From assembly GCA_022570795.1 (NCBI GenBank), contig JAKUDP010000001.1, positions 3,844,001 through 3,908,000 of the forward strand: a DNA stretch of 64,000 nucleotides, written 5' to 3'. This stretch comes from Sphaerulina vaccinii (taxonomy: Eukaryota; Ascomycota; Dothideomycetes; Mycosphaerellales; Mycosphaerellaceae). How positions within the stretch are numbered: the stretch's first letter is position 1; every line of letters starts with the position of its first letter. Positions 10,030 through 20,090 of this stretch are shown here, piece after piece. The translations under genes and the position numbers were made by a program. Below the pieces are notes generated by a model, which worked only from the letters and a program-made list of their open reading frames with translations, was not told the origin of the DNA and made no database searches.

Positions 10030-13000
10030 TTAAGTATATATACTCTCCGTGATACTATTAACCTGCAACCCCCTCTCACTCAAATTCGCCTCCTCCAAAA
10101 ACCTCAACTGCATCCAAACAATATGCCCTCGAATCTTGTCTAGCTCTTGTCTCGCGACCTCAACAGGTTGGAACTGATCATAAATATGTCCTACCTTTCT
10201 ACTACCCTTTGCCCCCAAGAAACGATCATAGTCCTCGAGAGACTTAACATTATCGTCCGGATCGGCATGGAATAGATGACGGAAGATCTTGGTGTTCACT
10301 GTGGCATTCTTAGTCCACATATTCCAGAGTTCGTCGGATAGAGGGTCGGTGACGAAGGAGTCCCATTCGTCGCCTTCATGCCATTGGTTAGGTGCGTCGC
10401 CAGGAGGTTGTGCGTTGGGGTCGTTCTCGGCGTCCAAGTCCTGTGGAGGTAGAAGGCCAAGATGTTCGCGCCAGAGCATTCGGCGTAACGTAGCAGCGTG
10501 GTAGCCGGCTTGGAATTCTTCGCCGTTCATTTTAGAGGCAATGGGTAGTGTATCCTCCATCACGATTGTGAGTTCGGAGTCGTGGAAACCTAGTTGCGAT
10601 CTGTCGTTGATGTTGGAGGAGCCGCAGAGGACTGTTCTGTCGTCCACGATCAAGACCTATAAGCACATGAGTCAGTATGTGAAGTTGCAGTCGGCAGTGC
10701 GGAGTGTCTTACCTTTCCATGAATGTAGAGCTCTTCCTGCACGAAGTTCTCCAACTCCTGCTGTCTCGCATCCTCACTGCCCTCGTCATCGCCATCTTTA
10801 GTGCCATCTTCTTTTCGTCCATCGTAGCCTTCTTCACTCGGCTTCTTTTGACCCAGCATCGCGTCCTTGGCAATACTGTCGGCACTCTTCTCGTTCTCAT
10901 CGAAGTGCTTACTACGATGTTCCTCGAAGCGTTTCTTCTTTGCAGCTAGCACTTCTGGGTCATCATTGTCGTCTTCAGGATGTACCTTGTTCTTCTCGTC
11001 GATGTCGACACTAGTCCTGCGAGCTTTGTTGAACAAGCCCTTGAACTTGCCCTCCTTAGCAGTCTCGCGGACCCCGGCCTTGCCACCACCTTCGAGATCC
11101 TCACTGGCGTGGACGGCATCCGACATGATTTCTTCGGCTTCAGCTCGCTGGACATCTTGGTACGAGACACCGCTCTCCTCTTCCTGCTTCTTAAGGTTCG
11201 GTGTCTTGTTGAGGCGATCATAAGAACGCAGATTGAAGCAGAAGATGTACTGCGTAGGATCAACGCCGGCAGCCTTGATCCTGCCGAATATACTGTGGTC
11301 GCCTCTGTTGATCGACTTGTATTGGTAGTCCATGATGGCTCTGGTACCAGCAGCCGCATCATCTCTGAGATCTCCTGCGAATCCAGGAATAGCAGGCATC
11401 ATGATGATGACTCTGAACTTGCGATTCTCTTTCGCAGCTGCAAGTACAGCATCGACGATAGCTGCACCGATAAGATTGTGCACCGGGGCCTGGTTCTCGC
11501 CTGTCGCTGTGATGAAGAATTGATTCTCGATGTAGACGTAGTGCTTGGCTCCCCTAATGACTTGACAGTACGCTGTTTGAATACTCTGCTCGGCCAAGAT
11601 TCCAGATGACCAGTCGGCAGACGATCGTACAAGTTGTGCGTGTACTGTACCTTGCGAAGTTACTATACCATTGCTGATTCTATCAGACGTTTGGCTTTTG
11701 CTCTTCTCCTCAACGCCGCCAGACGCTGTGACGGTTCCTTCCTTCTTCGGGTCGTTACCTGTAACGTGAGGGTTGTCCTGATGTTCGGGTTCGAGTTCCT
11801 CCTCGACCAATCTCTGCTTGTCGTGTCCTGGTCTGCGAATACCATGTTCCTTGAGCTCCTTCTCCAGACCGTGGCCACGTCTGTGCTGATCTTTGGTGTA
11901 GCCATGTTCGTCCACATCTTGTACGGTGTCATAGAACTGTTCTGCCTCGTCTTCGGACACAGGTTCTTGTGTATCGCCTTGGTTCGAATGTGGATGCTGT
12001 CTGGTCTTTCCTTGTCTGGGATTGCCTCGCTTGTTCTTCAAATCGGATAGCGGGTGATGTAGATATTCGCCCACAGGATGCTTAGGCCTCTGGACACCAA
12101 TCAAGTCTTCATCCTCGCCAGTACGTCCAGTCATAGTCAGCCAGTCGTAGCGATCATCACGCTTGTACTTGTCACGTTTGCAGAAGTTCCATCGCAGAAC
12201 GAAGTGCTCCGCGATGTCATAAATGCAAGGCCCAATAACTCCCATCGCAACATCGTGCCATGGCATTCGTCCAAAGTCTGCCTTGGACACCTCGTTACTC
12301 TTCCAATCATTTACAGACTGGAAATCCATGATTCTGTTATTGTTGAAGTCCTGGCCTGGGAATATCTCATTCTGCACACCTGCTGGATGTGCATCTGCGA
12401 GAACGTGCTGTCTGTTATCCCAGCGACCAAAGCACAGATCCAGACCTCCAATGAACGCCAGATCGTAATCGATGACAATAAATTTCTCGTGATGTGCCCA
12501 GTAGAAGGTCATATCCGAGGCATTCTCCAGAACATTGTGGTCCGGATGCCGCATCACATTGATATTGCCGTGACCTGGTGTGCCCTCTGGACATAGTGCA
12601 GCCAATGCCTTCTTCGTATGCTGAGAGTTGCAAGTCAGAGCATGTTCCACCTCTTTGTATACAATGACATAGATCTTGACACCGCGCTCCGCAGCACGCT
12701 TCAGCACATTGTCGAGTCGCCATTGCTGGTGGTGGTATGGTGGTCTTCGCAGGAAGAGCTCGGGACTCAACCACCAGTCCTCGATATATATCGTCTCCTT
12801 CGCTCGCTCCAATGCAACAGAGACGGCATGGAAGTAGTCTCTGCCATCAATATACCACTTGATTAGATTGCCATCACGTTCTGGCGCGAAACTCTGAAAT
12901 CTGTGATGTTCTGCGATCTTTGTCCTTTTCGCATCTGTCCTCTGCTCATGCTCCTCATCGTGTCGGTGATTCGTGTTGACCAGGTTCTGGAACTTTCCTA

Positions 13001-13251
13001 CGCGATGCTTCAGGTGGACTGCGCCAATCTAGTTCACATCGACGACCACATCAGCCTTATCCTTTCCAACCCGACACGCGTCCCTATCTTTGAGGCATAG
13101 CATGGTTTGAACATACCTTGACATCATGCAGCTTGCTATCCCGGAGCTTCTTCCTCAGCGACCCAAACATGCCGCCGCCCTCATGATTCTCGCCATCTAA
13201 ATGCTTCTGCTGCTCCTCAGCGCTGCTGAGATCATGCGTGTTGCCCACCAT
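10030..13251 (-). CDS. Phospholipase D (PLD1/SPO14-type, two HKD motifs)
   Basis: Exons in coding order are 13251-13117, 13028-10713 and 10656-10030, giving 1025 residues with introns of 88 and 56 bp, both phase 0. The enzyme hydrolyses phosphatidylcholine to phosphatidic acid. HKD motif 1 (HxKxxxxD) is at about H225-D232. HKD motif 2 is formed across the second intron, HGK (815-817) joining VLIVD (818-822). The segment FAPERDGN..KWYIDGRDYF lies before the first catalytic half, and the C terminus ends ITESIYT as in fungal PLDs. The protein is longer than many fungal PLDs because of charged linkers after residue about 340 and again before HKD 2. A further short 5' exon cannot be excluded, since an AG acceptor precedes the chosen ATG. 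Confidence 0.9.
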
Positions 13252-13904
13252 GATGCTGATGCCGACCTAAGATGTGTGTTGTAAGAAGGACACAGCTTTG
13301 GTATGCAAGTAAGAAGAAGCCTAACATGAAACGTATACTGTCATTGTGCAGCAGAAGTATCAGCACGACATCCACATGAGGCAAAGCTTGGTCCCTTGGT
13401 GTCTCGCAAGGCTGTTTCCCTCGCTTCCTGTTCCTTGAAGTTGGTCGTGGCGTGGCTGCAGGAAAACATATCGATAAGCCCCACATGTGACGTCAAAGCC
13501 GCGGGGACAAAGTGAAGATAAAATCATCTCCACGATCTTTGACCTCTTTCATCCTTGTTCGGTATGAGTACGTGGCTGACGATATGGCTGACTTGGCTGT
13601 CCAGGAACAAACAATGATCATTTCGGCATTGCTATCAGGTACCAATGCTGTCGTGGAACCTCAATGGCAAGCAGCAGAACAGCAAAATCTTATCTCTTGG
13701 CGTCGGAGCGGATGTCCCGGTCTGTCTCACATGCACACATGCTTCACGATATCAAGCTAGCAGGGCTTTCTCACGCTAGAGAGCGATAGCCTGATATGGC
13801 CCGCGGAGAGGTGATTACGAAAAAGATGGCAGGTGTCCTGTTTGAGGCTCGAGTGGTATAGTGCTCGTACGAAGATTGAAGAAGCAAAAGAAGTGTCAAA
13901 ATGG
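13252..13904. other. Intergenic region upstream of phospholipase D
   Basis: I see no convincing gene. Two short open frames (13232-13486 minus, 13512-13760 plus) lack domains. The region probably holds the PLD promoter. The second small-RNA array begins at its right end. Confidence 0.5.
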
Positions 13905-14049
13905 TAAAACAGTCGCCAATACACTTAGGCGTCGATATGTCCGCGATCAGAAGCCGTCAGGCCAATAGGCCTCATGGCATACGAATATCGAACTCTTGAT
14001 TCGAGCATCAGCTTTGCTAACGACTTACCGACTAGGCCACGACTGTTGG
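13905..14049 (-). ncRNA. Structured RNA unit, cluster 2 copy 1
   Basis: Minus-strand unit. The terminal stem AACAGTCG with CGACTGTT is fully Watson-Crick here, replacing the G-U pair of most copies by G-C. A TATATATA box is at 14070-14077. The hairpin CGTTAGC-AAA-GCTGATG is intact. Confidence 0.65.
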
Positions 14050-14136
14050 AAGGACAAGACGACATGTTGTATATATACATCCACCTGGACACTTGGTTGT
14101 CAGAAGATCAATCGAGCAAAAGAAATATTTAAAGAG

Positions 14137-14294
14137 CAAAACAATCGCCAACACTCTGTGGTGTAGAAGCGGCGACCGAAGCTCGAGGCCTGTAGAATGA
14201 CCTGGTTGTCCAGCTGTGCTCAAGTCGTTTTTCGAACATCAAGCTTTGCTGACGACTTACCGACTCGGCCATAGAAGCAGGCAATAACTGTTCG
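14137..14294 (-). ncRNA. Structured RNA unit, cluster 2 copy 2
   Basis: Minus-strand unit with the A-box TGGCCGAGTCGG, which matches the tRNA A-box consensus TRGYNNARNNGG. The hairpin is GTCAGC-AAA-GCTTGA with one bulge, and is followed by a B-box-like TGTTCGAAA. The distal part of the terminal stem is weak. Confidence 0.6.
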
Positions 14295-14402
14295 AAAGAG
14301 CATTGCAAGGCATCGTAGATGTATGCCCAGTTGCTTACTGAAAAGTCAGGAGACCGAGCCTTCCACGGGAAATGCCCTGGCAAAAAGGAGCCCGCTAAAC
14401 GG

Positions 14403-14557
14403 CAAAACAATCGCGAAGGCCATGCAGTGGATAGGTCATAGTGCGACCTGTAGGCCTGTATACTGGCCTTGCAGCTGCTGACTTCTTATCTCGTCATTCG
14501 AGCATCAAGTATATCGATGACTTACTGACTAGGCCACGGAAGATAACGATTGTTGAG
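14403..14557 (-). ncRNA. Structured RNA unit, cluster 2 copy 3
   Basis: Minus-strand unit. The terminal stem AACAATCG with CGATTGTT is all Watson-Crick. The 3' half contains two further hairpins, AGGCC..GGCCT and AGGTC..GACCT. The central hairpin CATCGA..TTGATG is retained with changed bases. Confidence 0.65.
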
Positions 14558-14657
14558 AAGACGGCCTAGGTAATCGTATACATACATCCACTCGCACTCC
14601 GGATCGTCAAAAGATCAAGCCTGATATGAGCGTCAAAGCAAAAGAAGAAACACGGGG

Positions 14658-14803
14658 CAAAACAATCGCCAGCACTCTGGGCTTTGCGGAAAGCGTGAGC
14701 TGGCATGACTAACCTCATGCTGATCACGTACTTCATCATGTATTCGAGCATCAATTCCAATTGACGACTTACCGACTCGGCCACTCAGGCGGCGACTGTT
14801 GAG
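14658..14803 (-). ncRNA. Structured RNA unit, cluster 2 copy 4 (reference copy)
   Basis: Best example of the family, about 146 nt on the minus strand. In 5' to 3' order: TATA-like box 21-27 bp upstream (14824-14830); 5' stem CAGTCGCC; A-box TGGCCGAGTCGG; hairpin CGTCAATT-GG-AATTGATG; B-box-like TGCTCGAATAC; hairpins CATGA..TCATG and GCTTT..AAAGC; 3' stem GGCGATTG; and the T-tract TTTT in the block ending GTTTTGC. Every element recurs at the same place in neighbours with changed but complementary bases. No shared reading frame exists. Known: A box, B box and T-tract are Pol III signals. Inferred: Pol III transcription. Alternative: a tRNA-derived SINE. Confidence 0.65.
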
Positions 14804-14907
14804 ATGACGAGAGGAGCTATCGTACATATACGTCCATCCGAAGTCTCCATTGTCAAAAGATCAAGCCATCTGTGAAAATTGAAGGTGCAAAAGGCGCATT
14901 TGAGGTG

Positions 14908-15054
14908 CAAAACAATCGCGAGTACTCCAGAGCGCGATCTGGACGCGAGGCCGACAGAGTGGCCTCATAGCCAGCAAGTGCTTCGTCCTGTGTTCGAGCA
15001 CCAACGAACTTGGCGACTTACCGACTCGGCTACGAAGGCAGCGATTGTTGAGAG
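14908..15054 (-). ncRNA. Structured RNA unit, cluster 2 copy 5
   Basis: Minus-strand unit with the terminal stem AACAATCGC with GCGATTGTT (9 Watson-Crick pairs). The hairpin CGCCAA..TTGGTG has C-G in place of the T-A pair of most copies. The 3' hairpins GAGGCC..GGCCTC and CCAGA..TCTGG are at the same places as in copies 3 and 4. B-box-like TGCTCGAACAC follows the central hairpin. Confidence 0.65.
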
Positions 15055-15155
15055 GATGGTACGAGCTATCGTACATGTATCTCCATTTGCCCTATGAGTT
15101 CTTGAACAAAAGTCTTGCATAAACAAGGAGAACTGCGAAAGAAATAAGGCAATGG

Positions 15156-15317
15156 CAAAACAACCTCCAGCTCTTTGAAGTGTAGAGAAGCAAGAATAGA
15201 AGGAATGTAGGTCAGTAGGCTGGCCTGTCTTCCAGCGATTTTGTAGTAATTCTTGCTCGAGCGTCAGCTTTGCTGACGACTTACCAAATCGGCCACAACG
15301 GGTGACGACGACTGATG
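15156..15317 (-). ncRNA. Structured RNA unit, cluster 2 copy 6 (partly degenerate)
   Basis: Minus-strand unit with an intact hairpin CGTCAGC-AAA-GCTGACG and A-box-like TGGCCGATTTGG. The 3' stem strand (GGAGGTTGTT) has lost complementarity at several positions. Confidence 0.5.
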
Positions 15318-15419
15318 AATGAGCGATACAAGCTGCTATACATATATGCCCATCTGTGCATTTGGGCGCTAGGAGAGCAGGCCTCACGAAACAAGACTGC
15401 AAAAGAAGTAGCAGAATGG

Positions 15420-15565
15420 CAAAACAATCGCCAACATTCTGCAAGAGCCTTGATACTAGCAAGTGGCTTGTAGGATGGCCTGGCCAAGAACTGCTACTGC
15501 ACTTTTTCGAGCATCAATGAGGTTGACGACTTACCGACTCCGCCACAGAGGCGACAACTATTAGG
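15420..15565 (-). ncRNA. Structured RNA unit, cluster 2 copy 7
   Basis: Minus-strand unit ending the second array. The hairpin CGTCAAC..ATTGATG, A-box-like TGGCGGAGTCGG, T-tract block and upstream ACATATACG box are all present. The 5' stem strand would pair in a slightly shifted register. Confidence 0.55.
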
Positions 15566-15833
15566 AGAACGGTACTTGCTGTCGTACATATACGTCCATC
15601 GGCCAGCTCAGTTGGACAGAGATCATGTTTGCTCATTCATTTTGACCCTAGCCGTCATGACGCGATAGAGATGTACAGCTCGTGTAGGTATGCATCTCAA
15701 TAGCACATGGTATCTCTGCAAAATTCCAAGGACTAAGCTTCCAGCAGTCCATTCATCGTTGATTCGCCTCTCAGAAGACAGTGCTGGAGAGACGGACCTG
15801 TGTCGGTATTCCTCAAGGTGTCAAGTCGACTTC

Positions 15834-18422
15834 CTACCAACTCCCCCAACTCTGCGGCCTCTCATCCATCTCAAATTCAATCCTCTTCGCCCTCACAATC
15901 TGCTTATGCGTCAACATCGCCTTATCCCAGCTCCCACCATCGACCTTCAAACCCTTCACATAAGGCTTCGTCGTGCTCGCACCAGGCGCCGAAATCACCA
16001 ACGTATGTTCCTTGCCTCCCTTCCCGCCACTATCAGCTCCAGCAGGCCACTGGATCCTGACCTCCTCGAAGAACGGACTTCCAACAACATATTCCTCCCC
16101 AGCGGGATTCACAGGATAGAAACCCAGCGCAGAGAAGATATACCAAGCGCTCATTTGTCCCAGATCTTCATTTCCAGATAATCCTGCACTGGTAGCGTTG
16201 TAGTTCTGCCACGCGATTTCTCTCACGAGCTTCTGCGTGCTCGAGGGGTAACCGATAGCAGCATATAAATAAGGAGCATGATGACTCGGCTCATTGCTGT
16301 GATCATTATAACCTCCCTGGAAGTACTCGTCCAGCTTCGCTTTCATGTTCTCTCTCCCGCCTATGAGTTCTGCAAGACCGAGAGGATCGTGCATGACGGA
16401 GAAAGTATAGATCCAATCATCGCCTTCTGCCCAGCCCTGCTCTCGATTCGCCCAAGAGCCGTTGTCATTCTTCGCTTGCATGAATCCCGTTTCGTGATTA
16501 TAGATGTTCTGATAATTCATACTTCTCTCCCTCAAATCTGTAGCGGTTTTGTTGTCGCCGGCGTACTCTGCTACGGTAGCAGCTGCATAATCATCGAAAG
16601 CGTAGTCGAGAGTTCGAGAAGCACTCTCTGCCCAGCGATCGTTGGCAACATAGCCTTTCTCCATGTATGTAGTGAGACCTGCTCTGACTTCATCTGGTGT
16701 GTGGCCTTCTCGATCGTAGTAGAGAAGCTCGGTGTCGTTAATGGGAGGTTCGTAGGCGTTCTTCTTGACTGCTTCCCAGGCTTTCTGGATGTCGAAGTCA
16801 TCGAAGCCACGAACTAGTGCGTTTGCGATGACTGCGTCGACGTGTGTCCCTATCATGATGTTTGTTTCGACGATGTTGGCCCACATTGATAGACGGCCGG
16901 CCCATTTATAAATTCTGATCAGAGATCTCATCATAGAGTTGACTCTTTCTGGAGCGAACAGCGTCAGGAGACTGTGTTCAGCTCGAAAGGTGTCCCAGAT
17001 AGACCAGGATTGGTAGTACGAGTCTTTGGCAGAATGCACACTATCGGTGTAGCCACTGTAGAATGTACGCAGACCGCTTGTCGAACTCTCGGCTTTCTCG
17101 GAGAAGTCTTGAGGATACTGAAGAGCGTGGAACAGGCCAGTATACCAGATTGTACGTTGGTCGTGCTCTGTGTCTGTCTCATTGACACCCGAGATAGTTA
17201 CTCTGCCTAGTTTCTCGAGCCATGCTTGTTTTAAGTCTTCCACGGCTTGCCCAAAAGTTGTAGAGTCTTGGGCTTCGCTGTCCAGATTGGATCGCGCCTG
17301 CTCAATACTGACGAAGGACATCGCAGTCCGAACTTCGACCTTGGTATGACTTTTGTCAAATCGCACATATGCGCTAAGGTGGTCCTTCTTCCTTTGCAGC
17401 CTACCAGGTCTGTCTTGATCTCCTTCGAAGATACCATAACTGTGAAACGGAGCTGAGAATCGTGACACGAAGTAGCCGCTGAAGTTCGTGGCAGGTAGTG
17501 GACCAAGAGCGTAGTCCTGACGTTGTGGATTGCGACCAGAGATCTCTCGGCGCTCTGGATGAATGGTGACCTTGCCAGTCCAATTCTGTCTCGTAGCTTG
17601 AACGAAGACATATGGCAGCGAGCCCTCTTCAGTCCCAGCATCTTCGAAGTCGATAAGCACTCGACCAACGTGCGCAGTTGCAGTCATCGCCACCTTGATC
17701 GTGCCATTGCTGGGAGACTTTGTATCTGACCTCGCTTCCACATAGTCTCCCTCATTGCTCCTAACAACGTGCCTTGCCTCCTCGTCCCTCTTTCTGACTC
17801 GCCCATTAGCACCATCTCTGACAACATCTGGAACAGGTTGCTCCCCACCCGGCACAGGACTATAAATACTCTCAGTCAACTTCTTGCCTCCCTCCACACT
17901 CTCAGCATTCATGATAACCTCGTAGACATAAGGCGTACTAATCTCATCGGCCTTGTTGAACTTATGCCCTCTTCTCTCAAACAGTGCTTCAACTTTCCCA
18001 ATTCCAGGACTCAGCACAACTTGCCCACTTTCGCCCATCCAAATAGCAGGTTGATGAGTAGCCTGGAAGCCGTGAATATGGGTGTCGAGATCGTTGTAGG
18101 GACATTGAGATATGAAGTTCTCTCTCGTCTGAGGCGTCCATCTGGTCATACCAAAAGGCATACCAACACTCGGTATCATGCCACCATTGCCATTTGGTGT
18201 GACGCCATACGTCCCGATCTTCGGATTGACGTATTGAAGAATGCCGGCATTCTTGTGATAGTCTTCTCCGCCAAGGGAAGATGGGATGGCAAATCCAGCA
18301 GCAGTGCTTTCACCTCTAGTCCAAGCCACGAACCAGGTATGGAGATAGAGTAGAGATATGGCAAGCATAGCGAGAAGGCTGATAGAAAGACATTTCTGGA
18401 AAGATGCGCTGGAAAGCATCAT
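15834..18422 (-). CDS. GH92-family alpha-1,2-mannosidase
   Basis: An 862-residue single-exon protein. An N-terminal hydrophobic segment (about residues 11-32) looks like a signal anchor or signal peptide, so the enzyme is probably secreted or membrane-tethered. The family-typical opening (YVNPKIGT..PNGNGGMIPSVGMPFGMT) begins near residue 63. Near the C terminus HHAPYLYAAIGYP and GNEDLGQMSAW (about 750-760) form the conserved active-site region of GH92 exo-mannosidases, which release mannose from glycans using calcium. Length is normal for the family. It overlaps no neighbour; the second small-RNA array ends about 270 bp beyond its stop codon. Confidence 0.92.
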   Translation of the reverse strand: MMLSSASFQKCLSISLLAMLAISLLYLHTWFVAWTRGESTAAGFAIPSSLGGEDYHKNAGILQYVNPKIGTYGVTPNGNGGMIPSVGMPFGMTRWTPQTRENFISQCPYNDLDTHIHGFQATHQPAIWMGESGQVVLSPGIGKVEALFERRGHKFNKADEISTPYVYEVIMNAESVEGGKKLTESIYSPVPGGEQPVPDVVRDGANGRVRKRDEEARHVVRSNEGDYVEARSDTKSPSNGTIKVAMTATAHVGRVLIDFEDAGTEEGSLPYVFVQATRQNWTGKVTIHPERREISGRNPQRQDYALGPLPATNFSGYFVSRFSAPFHSYGIFEGDQDRPGRLQRKKDHLSAYVRFDKSHTKVEVRTAMSFVSIEQARSNLDSEAQDSTTFGQAVEDLKQAWLEKLGRVTISGVNETDTEHDQRTIWYTGLFHALQYPQDFSEKAESSTSGLRTFYSGYTDSVHSAKDSYYQSWSIWDTFRAEHSLLTLFAPERVNSMMRSLIRIYKWAGRLSMWANIVETNIMIGTHVDAVIANALVRGFDDFDIQKAWEAVKKNAYEPPINDTELLYYDREGHTPDEVRAGLTTYMEKGYVANDRWAESASRTLDYAFDDYAAATVAEYAGDNKTATDLRERSMNYQNIYNHETGFMQAKNDNGSWANREQGWAEGDDWIYTFSVMHDPLGLAELIGGRENMKAKLDEYFQGGYNDHSNEPSHHAPYLYAAIGYPSSTQKLVREIAWQNYNATSAGLSGNEDLGQMSAWYIFSALGFYPVNPAGEEYVVGSPFFEEVRIQWPAGADSGGKGGKEHTLVISAPGASTTKPYVKGLKVDGGSWDKAMLTHKQIVRAKRIEFEMDERPQSWGSW

Positions 18423-19055
18423 GTCGTGGTCTTGCTTATGAAGATGGAAGGATCTTCATCTGTTGCTGCGGGAAACGTTGCATCGCACCGTCGCCGTTGC
18501 CATCTCGAGAGGCTTGGACCGAGACGACGACTGCTATGCGCTGAAAGGCACGAAGAGATGGCGAGATGGTTTTGAATCCGTTGCGATATAGAGAGGTTAA
18601 TGGAAGATGAAGTTGGTAATCGAGGCTTGTTGTTTCCGAGTCGGGCCGAGTTGCCTCAAAATCAAAAAGGCTGGGCGATGTCAACATCTTCAGTCACACC
18701 TCTAATATCTTGCCCATCACATCAACCTTCATGTGTGGCATAGAGTCTCTTCCGCCTGATCTGTACACTGAAACCTACCTCTCTGTTGCCGCTTGTCGAC
18801 AACCTCTCTCGGGCGTATTGTCGTCCACTTGCTCAGTCTTTTTGAGGCCAGCGAGTTGAAAATATGCAACCCCATAATGGAATCGAAATGCACCTCAAGA
18901 GGCTCGGATCAAAGCGTCAAGGACACTCAAAGCAAGAGGCTGGGCATTTGACGATTACATGTCTATCTAAACATCACAAGATCATCACAAGGCGATACAG
19001 AGCAGTACCTTTGCATGAACAAGAATGAATCATGTGAAGAAGCTCACCCAGAGAT
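18423..19055. other. Intergenic region upstream of the GH92 gene
   Basis: Presumed GH92 promoter. I see no gene with recognisable content. The short minus-strand frame at 18436-18687 shows no domain. Confidence 0.5.
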
Positions 19056-19295
19056 GGCATCTGGCCCTATGCTTGATGAAGACACGGAGTCGGATGCAGA
19101 CGATCTCGAAGATGCTGAAGTGCTAAGCAATGTTGGAGAGGAGCAGCCAGAGGACGCTAGTACGTTGCTCGAGCGAGATTTCGAGGTGGACCAGAGTCCT
19201 CTGGCTGCTCCTCTTCAACATTGCTCAGCACTTCAGCATCTTCGAGATCGTCTGCATCCGACTCCGTGTCTTCATCAAGTATAGGGCCAGATGGC
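19056..19295. repeat. Near-perfect inverted repeat, 100-bp arms with 40-bp loop
   Basis: 19056-19155 is the reverse complement of 19196-19295 with about 4 mismatches in 100, leaving a 40-bp spacer. Both arms, read toward the loop, can encode the same acidic peptide (LDEDTESDADDLEDAEVLSN). This shows that the repeat came from a coding segment copied in inverted orientation. A transcript through it would form a long double-stranded RNA. Confidence 0.85.
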
Positions 19296-19378
19296 GCAGC
19301 TTGTCTCGGTATACGACCAGGCATTCGTGATCTGGACTCGGATATGACTTGCTCTCGCTCAACGCTCTCCACAAGTTC

Positions 19379-20090
19379 TCGTTCTTCTCCGCGAAGCGAG
19401 GATCTACTATGCGCAGGTATGTAAAGACAGCGAAGATAACTTCGTGTGAGATCCCCTCTCTTTCAGGCGTACTCGAACGTATTCTGCGGGTTCTTCTGTG
19501 AAGAAATTGAGTTCTGGTCGTGTGGCTCCATTGCGCTTTGGTTGTAGATCCAGATCTTCTATCGGAGATTTGACGACAGGTGCGGGAAGGGTCGAGGTTG
19601 AGCTTGGTTTGTCGTTCAACGATAGGCAATGGCTGCGAGCTATGTTCTTGAGCGAGTGGAGAAACCTCTTCTCGAACCGGACTCGAGCGTGTTTCCATTC
19701 TCCAAGGAGCGAAGACTAGCTGCGCGCAGGCATGTACAGACAGCGAAGATGTCTTCGTATAACATCCCTACTCTTCGAGTGTACTCGAGCGCGTTTGGGC
19801 GAGAGCGAGGCCAAAATTGCCATCATTTGCTCCCAAAGCTCGCTCTGGTCGCTTGGTATGTTCAGCTGGTTCGCCGTAGTCTCAAACAGATGCAGTTTGG
19901 TTGACTAGCTAATAATATAGCTGATAGATGCGATGTCTGTTCTGGGCAAGTGGAGGAACCTCTCCTACAGCTGGACTCGAGCATTTTCCGTTCTCCGCAA
20001 CGCGAATATACACCATGCGCACGTGTGTACAGACAGCGAAAATGTCGTTGCGTGATATTCCCTCTCTTTGCGGCGTACTCGAGCGTTTTC
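19379..20090. pseudogene. Gene debris with a 97-bp segment repeated three times
   Basis: A block of about 97 bp, with landmarks TTCTCC.., ACAGACAGCGAA and GCGTACTCGAGCG, occurs at about 19379-19475, 19695-19793 and 19988-20087 in the same direction. The copies differ by substitutions and small indels. Between them short frames open and close on both strands, and minus-strand peptides of related sequence appear in different frames. This looks like a decayed, internally duplicated coding region. I do not recognise the family. Confidence 0.45.

Noticed and set aside
13905..15565. CRISPR array
   Set aside because: The unit is about 250 bp, repeats are diverged and folded, and there are no short identical repeats with unique spacers. 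The host is a eukaryote.
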